NCBI RefSeq assembly: GCF_015690355.1
Contig: NZ_JADPRT010000010.1
Span: forward strand, 186,001 to 250,000
Length of the DNA: 64,000 bases
Direction: 5' to 3'
DNA from: Streptacidiphilus fuscans
GTDB lineage: Bacteria; Actinomycetota; Actinomycetes; Streptomycetales; Streptomycetaceae
A program made the position numbers and the translations under genes. Below, piece by piece: positions 16,720 through 24,927 of this stretch (its first letter is position 1; each line of letters begins with the position of its first letter). The notes beneath the pieces are model-generated. The model was not told the DNA's origin. It ran no database searches and worked only from the letters and a program-made list of their open reading frames with translations.

Positions 16720-17271
16720 ATGGCGGAGGAGCGGGACGCGTCGGGTACGGACGGCAGCGAGGCGGGGCGGTCCGACGACGAGCTGTTCGCGGAGCTGGTG
16801 GCCGGGTTCGACGAGCCGGTGGCCGAGGAGGAGCGCAGCTGGCCCGAGTCCGAGGATCTGTCCGAGAGCGACCTGAACGACCTGTCCGGGTTCACGCCGC
16901 AGTCGCGGCCCCGCCCGGTGAACCCGCCGGTCAACCGCCCGGCGATCCGGCCGCTGCCGATGGTCCCGGCGGTGCCGCCGGTCGACCCGCGCTCCTGGAC
17001 GCCCGCGGAGGACCCGGACGAGGACCACTACGTCCCGCCGGACCCGCGCGACCTGCCCAAAGCGGAGACGCCGACCCGGATGGCGCTGCTGTCGCTGATC
17101 GGCGGCATCGTCCTGGCCCTGCTCGGCGGCTTCGGCCAACTCCCGGGCATGGCCACCTTCCTGGGCGTCGCCTTCGCGGCGGGCGGCGTGGTGACGCTGG
17201 TCGCGCGGATGAAGGACACGGACGACGACGACCACGACCGCGACGACCCGAACCACGGCGCGGTGGTCTGA
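16720..17271 (+). CDS. hypothetical acidic membrane protein
   Basis: A 183-residue protein I cannot assign to a named family. The N-terminal 115 residues are acidic and proline-rich without obvious domain structure (DDELFAELVAGFDEPVAEEE, then RPVNPPVNRPAIRPLPMV). Two hydrophobic helices follow at about 124-142 (MALLSLIGGIVLALLGGFG) and 147-162 (MATFLGVAFAAGGVVTL), and the tail is Asp/His rich (DDDDHDRDD). It is coupled 6 bases after the esterase gene. The long acidic cytoplasmic arm suggests protein interaction rather than catalysis. Similar two-helix proteins are common in streptomycetes. Confidence 0.8.
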   Translation: MAEERDASGTDGSEAGRSDDELFAELVAGFDEPVAEEERSWPESEDLSESDLNDLSGFTPQSRPRPVNPPVNRPAIRPLPMVPAVPPVDPRSWTPAEDPDEDHYVPPDPRDLPKAETPTRMALLSLIGGIVLALLGGFGQLPGMATFLGVAFAAGGVVTLVARMKDTDDDDHDRDDPNHGAVV

Positions 17272-17337
17272 TCCGACGTCAGGGACGCTGCGACTGACGG
17301 GGCTTGGCGGCCCTCCGGGCCCGTCTGACCCTCCCGC

Positions 17338-18177
17338 TCAGGACAGCCGCAGCGCGGCCAGGACCGGGCGGTGGTCGGTGGCCAGCGTCAGGTCCTTGCC
17401 GCGCAGCCCGGGGAACCCCTCCCCGACGGCACCGCAGGCGAGGACCTCGACGTCCCGGGTGGCGAAGACGGCGTCGATGCGCCGCGACGGCTCCGCGGAC
17501 GGGAAGCTGTACTCGCCGCCCCAGGGCCGGGTCGCCCAGCCGTCCTGCAGCCGGGAGCCGAGCAGCTCCCAACCGGGCTCGCCGGGACGCTCGTTGACGT
17601 CACCGCCGACCAGCGAATGGGCCACGTCCAGCCCGTCGAGATGGTCGAGGTGGTCGAGCAGCAGCGCGCACTGACGACGGCGCTCGTCGCGGTCCAGCGA
17701 AAGGTGACAGCTCGTCAGCGAGAAGGGCCGGGCCGAGCCGAGGCGGACCACCGTGGTCGCGAAGCCGCGCTGGTGCAGCCCCGGTGTGCGCGGCAACAGC
17801 ACGTCGTGGACGGAGAGCGGCAGCGCGCGCAAGCGGCCCAGCAGCAGCGGCCCGGCAGCGCTCCTGCCGCCGCTGAGCACCAGCAGTCCGGTCGAGCGCG
17901 CCAGCCAACCCGCCTGCGGACGGGGGAACCAGAAGCGCGGCGACTCCTGGAGACAGACCAGGTCCGGCTCCAGCGCCCGCAGCACCCGGACCACCGCGGT
18001 CCGGTCGTCGCGCAGCGAGCGGATGTTCCAGCTCACCACCCTGACGATCTCCGAGCCGTCCGACTGCGGCCCGGACGCCGGCAGCTCCCAGCGCCGCTCG
18101 GTCGGTGCGGTCGGTGCAGTCGGCGCGCTCGGCGCGGTTGCCTCGGGAGGTGCGGTCGGTGCGCTCGCCTCGGTCAT
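17338..18177 (-). CDS. endonuclease/exonuclease/phosphatase family protein
   Basis: A 279-residue protein of the EEP (DNase I-like) superfamily. Visible active-site blocks are VVSWNIRSLRDD, LVCLQES (metal-binding Glu), SCHLSLD (His), GGDVNERP (the D-x-N pair), RIDAVFAT and TDHRPVLAAL (terminal Asp-His). The first 30 residues are an Ala/Pro/Thr repeat (TAPPEATAPSAPTAPTAPTE), probably a flexible leader. The start at 18177 was chosen because the longer frame runs antisense through glkA. It lies 17 bases downstream of glkA on the same strand. Nuclease, phosphodiesterase or lipid phosphatase activity cannot be separated by sequence alone. Confidence 0.88.
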   Translation of the reverse strand: MTEASAPTAPPEATAPSAPTAPTAPTERRWELPASGPQSDGSEIVRVVSWNIRSLRDDRTAVVRVLRALEPDLVCLQESPRFWFPRPQAGWLARSTGLLVLSGGRSAAGPLLLGRLRALPLSVHDVLLPRTPGLHQRGFATTVVRLGSARPFSLTSCHLSLDRDERRRQCALLLDHLDHLDGLDVAHSLVGGDVNERPGEPGWELLGSRLQDGWATRPWGGEYSFPSAEPSRRIDAVFATRDVEVLACGAVGEGFPGLRGKDLTLATDHRPVLAALRLS

Positions 18178-18194
18178 GAACCGAGTCTGACGGC

Positions 18195-19136
18195 TCAGTC
18201 CTGGCGGGCCAGGTCCGCCGCGCCGATGATGCCGGCGGCCGAGCCGATGGTGGCCAGCACGACCTCGGCGCGCGGCCGGTGGACACCGCCGATCAGGTAC
18301 TTCTCGAAGGCCTTGGCCACCGGGTCGAGCAGCAGCCGACCGGAGTCGGAGACGCCGCCGCCGAGGACGAAGACCGCCGGGTCGAAGAGCGAGGCCAGGT
18401 CGGACAGTCCCCGGCCGAGCCAGTCGGCCAGCTCGTCGTAGACGTCCAGGGCCAGCGGGTCGCCCTCGTTCGCGGCCTGGGTGATCTGGCTGCCGGTGAT
18501 GGTCTCGGCGACGCCCTCGTTCAGCTCGAGAAGCCGCTTGCCGCGCACCGGGTCGGCGGCCGCCGCCTCGCGGCCGTAGCGGCGCAGGGCGCGACCGGAG
18601 CCGTACTGCTCCCAGCAACCCTTGGAGCCGCAGCCGCAGGGCAGGCCGTCGGGAACCATGTTGAGGTGGCCGATCTCGCCCGCGACGCCGAAGCTGCCGC
18701 GGTGCATCCGGCCGTCGATGACGATGCCGCCGCCGATCCCGGTGCCGACGGTCACCATCACCATGTCCTGGTGGCTGGCCGCCGCGCCGAAGCGGAACTC
18801 GCCCCAGGCCGCCGCGTTCGCATCGTTCTCGATCACGGTGGGGAGGTGGACCAGGTCCTCGATCCGGGCCTTTAGCGGCTCGTTCTCCCAGGCGATGTTC
18901 GGGGCCATCAGCACCGTGGAACGGTTCCGGTCGATGTAACCGGGGGCACCGACGCCGACCGCGGTGACGTCGTGCTCGCTGCGGAGCTCCTTGACGGCGT
19001 CCGCGATCGCACCGACGGCCCACTGCGGATCGGCGGGCGTGGGCACGCGGGTGCGCGCCAGGATCGTCCCGTTCTCGTCCACGACACCGGCTGCGATCTT
19101 GGTGCCGCCGACGTCCACGCCGATGGTCAGTCCCAT
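18195..19136 (-). CDS. glkA: ROK family glucokinase
   Basis: A 313-residue ATP-dependent glucose kinase of the ROK family. It shows the phosphate-binding start GLTIGVDVGGTKIAAGVVDE, the substrate loop with ENDANAAAWGE, the catalytic region GHLNMVPDG and the zinc-binding ROK cysteines CGCGSKGCWEQY. Length equals that of streptomycete GlkA. In S. coelicolor GlkA phosphorylates intracellular glucose and is required for glucose repression; applying that role here is inference from close resemblance and gene order. A DUF5304-like gene lies upstream on the same strand, separated by about 200 bases. Confidence 0.93.
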   Translation of the reverse strand: MGLTIGVDVGGTKIAAGVVDENGTILARTRVPTPADPQWAVGAIADAVKELRSEHDVTAVGVGAPGYIDRNRSTVLMAPNIAWENEPLKARIEDLVHLPTVIENDANAAAWGEFRFGAAASHQDMVMVTVGTGIGGGIVIDGRMHRGSFGVAGEIGHLNMVPDGLPCGCGSKGCWEQYGSGRALRRYGREAAAADPVRGKRLLELNEGVAETITGSQITQAANEGDPLALDVYDELADWLGRGLSDLASLFDPAVFVLGGGVSDSGRLLLDPVAKAFEKYLIGGVHRPRAEVVLATIGSAAGIIGAADLARQD

Positions 19137-19333
19137 GTGTCCCTCAGTCTTCGGTGGTTCCCCGCTGGGCGGTACCGTACCCGGCCATGGGGGGCCGGGT
19201 ACACACTTCTGCGTACATTAGCCGAAGACAGGTTGCGATGGTTGCGTCGGGCGGGTTCAGAAGTCGTAGGCACTGAGTCAGCCAGGTCCAGACCGCGGTA
19301 CAGACCAATCCGGCCCAAAGCTCAGCCCAGAGC

Positions 19334-19882
19334 TCAGTCGAGGTCGATGTGCTCCGAGTCGCCCTTCTTCGGCGCCGACCAGCGGCGTTCGGAGGCTGAA
19401 ACCGCCGCGCGGTACGCCGCGATCAGCTCGCCGCCGGCCGCCAGCAGGTGTCCGTAGACGGCGGGGCTGCTGCTGCGCAGCGGTGCGGCGAGGTTCTGCA
19501 GCACCTCCATCGGGTCCGCGCTGCCGCTGGTCACGGAGCTGACCTTGTCGCCCACGGCGGAGGCGAACTTGCGCACCTCGTCGACCAACGGCCCGAGGTC
19601 GCCCGCGAAGGGGAAGTCCGTCGCGGAGGACGCGGAGGACCCGGAGGACGCGCCCTGCTTCTCCTCGGCCGCCTCGTCCTCGACCGGGACAGGCTCGTGC
19701 TCGTGCTGGGCGGCGCTGTCCGCGGCGGCGTTCTCGGGAACGGCCTCGACGTCCGGCTCGGCCCAGCTGTCGTCGTGCTCCTGGTCGGTCAGGTGCTGCT
19801 CGGCCACAGCCTCCGCCCACACATCCTCGATGCGACCGTTCTCAGCGTGCTTCCCGGCGCTGCTGTCGTCGGCACTGGTCAT
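19334..19882 (-). CDS. DUF5304-like acidic protein
   Basis: A 182-residue strongly acidic protein with no signal peptide or membrane helix. The first 90 residues are low complexity and rich in Glu, Asp and Ala; the remainder looks helical (GPLVDEVRKFASAVGDKVSS, PAVYGHLLAAGGELIAAYRA) and ends in KKGDSEHIDLD. The start is the ATG at 19882, preceded by an AGGAG ribosome site. It lies 45 bases downstream of the ArsA-like gene on the same strand, in a conserved streptomycete cluster with the ArsA-like ATPase and SRPBCC protein. Function unknown; the family name is from memory. Confidence 0.78.
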   Translation of the reverse strand: MTSADDSSAGKHAENGRIEDVWAEAVAEQHLTDQEHDDSWAEPDVEAVPENAAADSAAQHEHEPVPVEDEAAEEKQGASSGSSASSATDFPFAGDLGPLVDEVRKFASAVGDKVSSVTSGSADPMEVLQNLAAPLRSSSPAVYGHLLAAGGELIAAYRAAVSASERRWSAPKKGDSEHIDLD

Positions 19883-19926
19883 CGTGCTGCTCCTTCGTGG
19901 GCGCGGCGATCCGTCTGCTTCCGACG

Positions 19927-21177
19927 CTACCCGAGCGAGGCGGGCCAGAGGGAAGGGTCGGGTGCGAATCGCACAGTCAGCACCCCGTCCCGGAGCGCCG
20001 CGCCCGCGACGGTGCAGCGGCGCAGCGCGGACGGCAGCGGCACCGAGCGGCGGTAGCAGCCGACGCCGAGGGCGAGTTCGTCGCCGCGGCGTACCAGTTC
20101 GAGGTCGCCGCGCTCCGTGCCGGGCAGCGGGATGTGCCAGACCAGGACCCGGTCGGGGGTGTCCAGCCGGTCCTCGACGCGCCACTCGACGGCCTCGCGC
20201 GCGGGGGTGTCCGTCCAGGTCACCAGGGCGGACGGTTCGGCCAGTTCGCCGAGGTCGACGCGTTCGGGCTCCCGCCCGAGGTCGGGCACGGCGTGGACGG
20301 GGACGTCCCAGGCGGCGCGCAGCAGGTCGAGCCCGGCGCTGTCCGTGCCGGTCGGACTGCCGTCCGTCGGCTTGCCGTCCACCGGCACCCGGTTCACCAG
20401 CAGCGACTCCAGCGGCAGCTGATGCAGCGCCAACCCGGCACGCGCGCGCAGCAGTTCGGCCCGTGCCCGGGGACCGGCGGGTGGCGCGGTGACCAGTCGG
20501 ATGCTCGTGCTCGGCGCGCGCAGCACCGCGCGGATGTCGGCCAGCTCGGCGGAGGCCCAGGCCCGCGCCTCGAAGAGCCACTGCGAGGGCATCGGCACGC
20601 CCGCCAGCCCGGCCAGCACCGGACGCAGCGCACGGGCCGCCTGCCGCTCGTCGGGCAGCAGCCGGGCGAGGTAGGCGTCCAGCTGCTCGGGCAGCGCCAG
20701 CGCGGCGACCAGCTGCGCTACCGGCGGCGCGTCGACGACGACCAGGTCGAAGGCGCCGAAGGACGCCCCACGCTCCGCACCCTCCGCGCGCTCGCGCCCG
20801 CGCCCGTAGGTGCGCAGCAGGTCGAGCAGCGCCAGGTGCGACGCGCCCGGCAGTGCGGTCAGCTCCTCCGGCTCCAGCGGCTCGACGCCCAGCAGGTCGA
20901 AGAGCCCCTTGGCGCGCTCCAGCAGCCGTACTCCGGCCGCGCGGAATGCCGCCTGCTCGTCGAGCCGCAGGGCGAACAGGCCCGGCTCGAAGGCGATGCG
21001 CAGCGGTTCGGGGCCGAGGCGGTGGCCCAGCAGTCCGTCGACGGACCGGTGCGGGTCGTCCGCCGCGACGAGCAGCACCCGCTCGCCCGATTCGGCCGCC
21101 AGCGCGGCCGTGGCCGCCGCCAGCGTGCTGCGCCCGGCGCCGCCCGCGCCGCTGACCAGGACGAGCCGAGGTGACAT
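19927..21177 (-). CDS. ArsA/Get3-like ATPase with C-terminal alpha-crystallin-like domain
   Basis: A 416-residue protein with an ArsA/Get3-type P-loop fold at the N-terminus (LVLVSGAGGAGRSTLAAATA, then VLLVAADDPHRSVDGLLG and FDLVVVDAPPVAQL). The last 75 residues (VLVWHIPLPGTERGDLELVR to TVRFAPDPSLWPASLG) resemble the HSP20/alpha-crystallin domain found at the end of many bacterial ArsA paralogues. The P-loop lysine is replaced: the segment reads G-A-G-G-A-G-R-S-T. Such proteins are thought to handle hydrophobic proteins or lipids, not arsenite. It lies 10 bases after the SRPBCC gene. ATP binding may be weakened; see findings. Confidence 0.85.
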   Translation of the reverse strand: MSPRLVLVSGAGGAGRSTLAAATAALAAESGERVLLVAADDPHRSVDGLLGHRLGPEPLRIAFEPGLFALRLDEQAAFRAAGVRLLERAKGLFDLLGVEPLEPEELTALPGASHLALLDLLRTYGRGRERAEGAERGASFGAFDLVVVDAPPVAQLVAALALPEQLDAYLARLLPDERQAARALRPVLAGLAGVPMPSQWLFEARAWASAELADIRAVLRAPSTSIRLVTAPPAGPRARAELLRARAGLALHQLPLESLLVNRVPVDGKPTDGSPTGTDSAGLDLLRAAWDVPVHAVPDLGREPERVDLGELAEPSALVTWTDTPAREAVEWRVEDRLDTPDRVLVWHIPLPGTERGDLELVRRGDELALGVGCYRRSVPLPSALRRCTVAGAALRDGVLTVRFAPDPSLWPASLG

Positions 21178-21187
21178 CAACGTGCCG

Positions 21188-21619
21188 TCAGCTCTCGACG
21201 CGCTTCTTCAGCCCGGCCAGCGCCCGGTCGATGATGACCTTCTCGGCCTTGCGCTTGATCATGCCCAGCATCGGGATCTTGACGTCGACGGCGAGCTGGT
21301 AGGTCACCTCGGTCTTGTCGCCGGTCGGCGTGAGCGTGTAGGAGCCGTCGAGCGACTTGAGCATCTGGCTCTTGACGAGGGTCCAGCTGACCTTGCGGTC
21401 GCCGTCCCAGGTGTAGGCGAGGGTGTGGTCGTCCTTGATCGCGCCCGCGTCCAGCAGCAGCCGGACCTGCTGGGCCCGGCCGTCGGCGCCCTCGCTGAGG
21501 ACCTCGATCTCCTTGACCTCGCCGGTCCACGCCGGGTACGCCGCGAAGTCCGCGATCACCGCCATGACCTGGGCCGGGGTCGCCTCGATCGTGGTGCTCG
21601 ACCTGGTGTGCTCCGCCAT
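21188..21619 (-). CDS. SRPBCC family lipid-binding protein
   Basis: A 143-residue START/Bet v 1-like (polyketide cyclase type) protein. The pattern is SSTTIEATPAQVMAVIADFA, then WTGEVKEIEVLSEG, a VSWTLVKSQMLKSLDGSYTL middle and a C-terminal helix IDRALAGLKKRVES. The start at 21619 was chosen over the longer frame (21778) because of the SRPBCC strand and a GGAGG on the coding strand just upstream. Members bind a hydrophobic ligand in a cavity. It lies directly before the ArsA-like ATPase and DUF5304-like genes, suggesting a shared lipid or hydrophobic-protein process. The ligand is unknown. Confidence 0.87.
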   Translation of the reverse strand: MAEHTRSSTTIEATPAQVMAVIADFAAYPAWTGEVKEIEVLSEGADGRAQQVRLLLDAGAIKDDHTLAYTWDGDRKVSWTLVKSQMLKSLDGSYTLTPTGDKTEVTYQLAVDVKIPMLGMIKRKAEKVIIDRALAGLKKRVES

Positions 21620-21722
21620 CGGATGGCCTCCGCCTCTCGCCCTGCTGCCGTCACGGCCGGTGTGTGCATCCCGCCGATGAGAGGCTATCGCGTCCAGGCG
21701 AGCGTTCAGACGTCGAGCACCG

Positions 21723-22490
21723 TCAGACGTCCAGCACCCAGGGGCGTCCGGTGGCGTTGAAGTGGCCGACGTTGACACACTCGGTCCTGCCGATCCGCAG
21801 CCGGCGCCGCAGCGGCTGGTGGACGTGGCCGAAGAGCGCGTACGCGGGCTGCGTCTCGTGGATCGCCTGCAGCACGGCCTCGCTGCCGCGTTCGAACCGG
21901 CGGGCCACCACGTCGTAAGTCAGGTCCGGTACGGCGGGCGGGACATGGGTGCAGAGCACGTCGACCCGGCCGAGCGCCGCGACCTTGGCCGCGTACTCCT
22001 CCTCCGGGATCTCGAACGGCGTCCGCATCGGACTCGGCAGGCCGCCGCCGACGAAGCCGAAGCGCAGCCCGCCGATCTCGGTCGTCTGCCCGTCCAGCAC
22101 GGTGACCCCGTCGCGGGCGAACTCCGGCCACAGGCCGGGCAGGTCGACGTTGCCGTAGGTGGCGTAGGTCGGCGCGGGGAAGGCGGCGAAGAGTTCGGCG
22201 TACTGCCGGCGGACCGCGCCCTCGATCGCCGTGCGCCGGTCCATCCGCAGCCCGGACCAGAGCTCGGCGGAGAGCGCCCGTGCCTCCTCGAACCGGCGCT
22301 CGTTGCGCAGCCGGACCAGCCGCGTAGCGTTCTCCGCGCCGAAGAGGTCGGGGAAGATCCCGCGGGCGTGGTTCGCGTAGTCGAGGAAGAGGATCAGGTC
22401 CCCGAGGCACACCAGCGCGTCAGCGCCCTCCCCGGCGCGCGCCAGGGCCTCGCTGTTGCCGTGCACGTCACTGACCACATGGACCCGCAT
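21723..22490 (-). CDS. calcineurin-like metallophosphoesterase
   Basis: A 255-residue phosphoesterase with the di-metal motifs of the family: HVVSDVHGNSEAL (D-x-H), LVCLGDLILF (G-D), a central YATYGNVDLPG (GN[HD]), and the two late histidine motifs VLCTHVPPAV and YALFGHVHQPL. There is no signal peptide. Start codons are possible at ATG 22490 or GTG 22499; the ATG places the first strand right at the start. The gene diverges from the acyl-CoA synthetase. Homologues include protein phosphatases and nucleotide phosphodiesterases, so the substrate is open. Confidence 0.87.
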   Translation of the reverse strand: MRVHVVSDVHGNSEALARAGEGADALVCLGDLILFLDYANHARGIFPDLFGAENATRLVRLRNERRFEEARALSAELWSGLRMDRRTAIEGAVRRQYAELFAAFPAPTYATYGNVDLPGLWPEFARDGVTVLDGQTTEIGGLRFGFVGGGLPSPMRTPFEIPEEEYAAKVAALGRVDVLCTHVPPAVPDLTYDVVARRFERGSEAVLQAIHETQPAYALFGHVHQPLRRRLRIGRTECVNVGHFNATGRPWVLDV

Positions 22491-22567
22491 GACCACCACA
22501 GTAGCCAGCCCCTAGGCTGGTCCGAGTGTGACCCTGGAAACACATTGGCTGGTACACCTATGCCGGA

Positions 22568-22586
22568 GTAACTACCTGCCAGTAAC
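22568..22586. promoter_or_regulatory. candidate operator upstream of the acyl-CoA synthetase gene
   Basis: The sequence GTAACTACCTGCCAGTAAC holds two direct GTAAC copies 14 bases apart around a partial CTACC...GGTA-like core. It lies about 85 bases upstream of the synthetase start in a 179-base divergent region. Fatty-acid regulators of the TetR family use comparable sites, but this match is weak. Confidence 0.3.
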
Positions 22587-22669
22587 GTCCTGGCGTCCCC
22601 GCAGCGTCGCCGTGACAGCGCCCTGGGTCCCCACACCCAGGTCAGCGCTTTCGAGATCGAGGAGCAGCT

Positions 22670-24469
22670 TTGCGCGAGTTCAGCCTTCCGGCCCTCTACC
22701 AAGTGCCGATCGGCGGCGACCTCACCGATCCGATCCATCGCAACGCCTCGGAGTACCCGGATCTGCCGCTGGTCGCCCGCAAGAACGACAACGGCGTCTG
22801 GGAGGACCGCACCGCCACCCAGTTCCTGTCCGAGGTACGGGCGGTGGCCAAGGGCCTGATCGCCTCCGGTGTCGGCCCCGGCGACCGGGTCGGGCTGATG
22901 TCGCGCACCCGCTACGAGTGGACCCTGCTGGACTTCGCGATCTGGTGCGCGGGCGCGGTCACGGTTCCCGTCTACGAGACCTCCTCGGCCGAGCAGGTCG
23001 AGTGGATCCTGGGCAACTCCGGCGCGGTGGTCTGCATCGCCGAACTCCCCCGCCACGAGGCCGTGATCGGCGAGGTGCGGGACCGGCTCCCGGCCCTGAA
23101 GCAGGTCTGGCAGCTGGAGGCCGGCGGCCTGACCGACCTGGTCCGGGCCGGCGCGGACGTCCCCGAGGCCGCGATCGAGGAGCGCCGGGCCACGCTCGGC
23201 CCCGACTCGGTGGCCACCATCGTCTACACCTCCGGCACCACCGGCCGCCCCAAGGGCTGCGTGCTCACCCACGCCAACTTCATGTCGGAGCTGGGCAACA
23301 TCACCACCCGGCTGCGGCCGCTGTTCCAGCCCGGCGAGTCCTCGATCCTGCTGTTCCTGCCGCAGGCGCACGTGCTCGGCCGGATCGCGGAGATCGCGGC
23401 GGCCATGGCGCCGATCCGGATCGGCCACGTCCCGGACATCAAGGAGGTCACCGCGGAGCTGGCCGCGTTCCGGCCGACGCTGATCCTGGGCGTGCCACGG
23501 GTCTTCGAGAAGGTCTACAACGCGGCCAGAGCGAAGGCGCAGAGCGAGGGCAAGGTCAAGATCTTCGACCGTGCGGCGGAGACGGCGATCGCCTACAGCC
23601 GGGCCCTGGACACCCGTTCCGGCGCGAGCCTCGGCCTGAAGCTGCGTCACCGGATGTTCGACGCGCTGGTCTACAGCAAGCTCCGCAACGCGCTGGGCGG
23701 CCGGGCCACCCACGCGATCTCCGGCGGCGCCCCGCTCGGCGAGCGCCTGGGCCACTTCTACCGCGGCATCGGCTTCACCGTCCTGGAGGGCTACGGCCTG
23801 ACCGAGACCTGCGCGGCCACCGCCTTCAACCCCCACGACAAGCCGCGGATCGGCACCGTCGGCCAGCCGCTGCCGGGCTCCTCCGCGGCCATCGCCGAGG
23901 ACGGCGAGATCCTGCTGAAGGGTCCGCAGATCTTCGCGGGCTACTGGGACAACCCCGAGGCCACCGCCGAGGCGCTGCACGACGGTTGGTTCGCCACCGG
24001 CGACATCGGCACGCTGGACGCCGAGGGCTACCTCAGCATCACCGGCCGCAAGAAGGAGATCATCGTCACCGCCGGCGGCAAGAACGTCGCCCCCGCGGTG
24101 ATCGAGGACCGCATCCGGGCCCACCCGATCATCGCCGAGTGCATGGTCGTCGGTGACCGCAGGCCGTTCATCGCGGCCCTGATCACCGTCGACGAGGAGT
24201 TCTTCCCGGCCTGGAAGCAGCTGCACGGCAAGCCGGCGTCGGCGACGGTCTCCGACCTGAAGGACGACGCGGACCTGCGCGAGGCGATCCAGGCGGCCAT
24301 CGACGACGGCAACGCCGCGGTCTCGCACGCGGAGGCCGTGAAGAAGTTCGCGATCCTGGACACGGTGCTGTCCGAGGACTCCGGGCACCTCACCCCGTCG
24401 ATGAAGCTGAAGCGCGCGGTCGTGATGAAGGACTTCGCCGCCGACGTCGAGGCGCTGTACGCGCGGTAG
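22670..24469 (+). CDS. long-chain fatty acid-CoA ligase (FadD15-like AMP-dependent synthetase)
   Basis: A 599-residue adenylating enzyme that activates fatty acids to acyl-CoA through an acyl-AMP intermediate. Diagnostic motifs are the P-loop VYTSGTTGRPKGCVLTHANF, HAISGGAPLGERLGHFYRG, VLEGYGLTETCAATAFN, the ATP-binding WFATGDIGTLDAEGYLSI and the catalytic lysine region GRKKEIIVTAGGKNVAPAVI. The start is a TTG at 22670 behind a GAGGAGCAG ribosome site; the first residues REFSLPALYQVPIGG fit the family. It most resembles the FadD15 group in mycobacteria. A strong terminator follows at 24505-24546. Confidence 0.92.
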   Translation: MREFSLPALYQVPIGGDLTDPIHRNASEYPDLPLVARKNDNGVWEDRTATQFLSEVRAVAKGLIASGVGPGDRVGLMSRTRYEWTLLDFAIWCAGAVTVPVYETSSAEQVEWILGNSGAVVCIAELPRHEAVIGEVRDRLPALKQVWQLEAGGLTDLVRAGADVPEAAIEERRATLGPDSVATIVYTSGTTGRPKGCVLTHANFMSELGNITTRLRPLFQPGESSILLFLPQAHVLGRIAEIAAAMAPIRIGHVPDIKEVTAELAAFRPTLILGVPRVFEKVYNAARAKAQSEGKVKIFDRAAETAIAYSRALDTRSGASLGLKLRHRMFDALVYSKLRNALGGRATHAISGGAPLGERLGHFYRGIGFTVLEGYGLTETCAATAFNPHDKPRIGTVGQPLPGSSAAIAEDGEILLKGPQIFAGYWDNPEATAEALHDGWFATGDIGTLDAEGYLSITGRKKEIIVTAGGKNVAPAVIEDRIRAHPIIAECMVVGDRRPFIAALITVDEEFFPAWKQLHGKPASATVSDLKDDADLREAIQAAIDDGNAAVSHAEAVKKFAILDTVLSEDSGHLTPSMKLKRAVVMKDFAADVEALYAR

Positions 24470-24504
24470 GGCGAATGCGGTAGTCGACAGTGCGGTAAAA
24501 CCCG

Positions 24505-24546
24505 AAAGGGCGCGGGGCTCGCCGGAATGCGAGCCCCGCGCCCTTT
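24505..24546. terminator. bidirectional intrinsic terminator
   Basis: A perfect 18-bp stem (24505-24522 with 24529-24546) and a 6-base loop CGGAAT, with AAAGGG on one side and CCCTTTT on the other. It sits between the converging acyl-CoA synthetase and double-glycine-leader peptide genes and can serve both. Confidence 0.88.
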
Positions 24547-24569
24547 TCGAGCGTCTGGGTGAATCAGAC

Positions 24570-24785
24570 TCAGTGGCTGGTCTGCACCGAGGTCAGGTGG
24601 GTCAGCGGCGAAAGCGGCAGACCGGCGACCACGGACTCGACGGCACCGAGGACATTGCCGACACCCACGTGCACGCCGACACCCGCGACGTCGACAGAAA
24701 CGTGGGCGAGACCACCGGCGACCTGGTCCAGCTCGTTGTCGGAGAGCTCGGCCGTGGCGATCTGCGACCCGGTGTTGTTGCGCAT
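24570..24785 (-). CDS. putative double-glycine-leader peptide precursor
   Basis: A 71-residue peptide with a start at the ATG at 24785. Residues 13-25 (ELSDNELDQVAGG) match the bacteriocin-type leader pattern L-x(2-3)-E-L-x2-V-x-G-G, which C39-family peptidase-transporters cleave after Gly-Gly. The remaining 46 residues are rich in Val, Gly, Ser and Thr (LAHVSVDVAGVGVHVGVGNV and onwards), have no Cys and three His in the first half plus two near the end. It has an AGAGAAGAGAG region upstream and a terminator downstream, so it looks like a stand-alone transcription unit. No modifying enzyme or exporter is seen nearby. Function unknown. Confidence 0.68.
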   Translation of the reverse strand: MRNNTGSQIATAELSDNELDQVAGGLAHVSVDVAGVGVHVGVGNVLGAVESVVAGLPLSPLTHLTSVQTSH

Positions 24786-24927
24786 GGTTCTCTCTTCTCT
24801 TCAGCAGTGCGGAACAGCCATGTCGAACCCGTTCCGCACTCTCTACGCATCTCGACGGGTACCGGGTTACACCCCTCGAAGGTATTTCCGAGTGACCCCG
24901 ATCACAGGTGCCCATCACAGGCGTTGG

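Noticed and set aside
22394..24388. 664-residue minus-strand frame opposite the acyl-CoA ligase
   Set aside because: Antisense shadow; the plus strand carries the full AMP-binding motif set.
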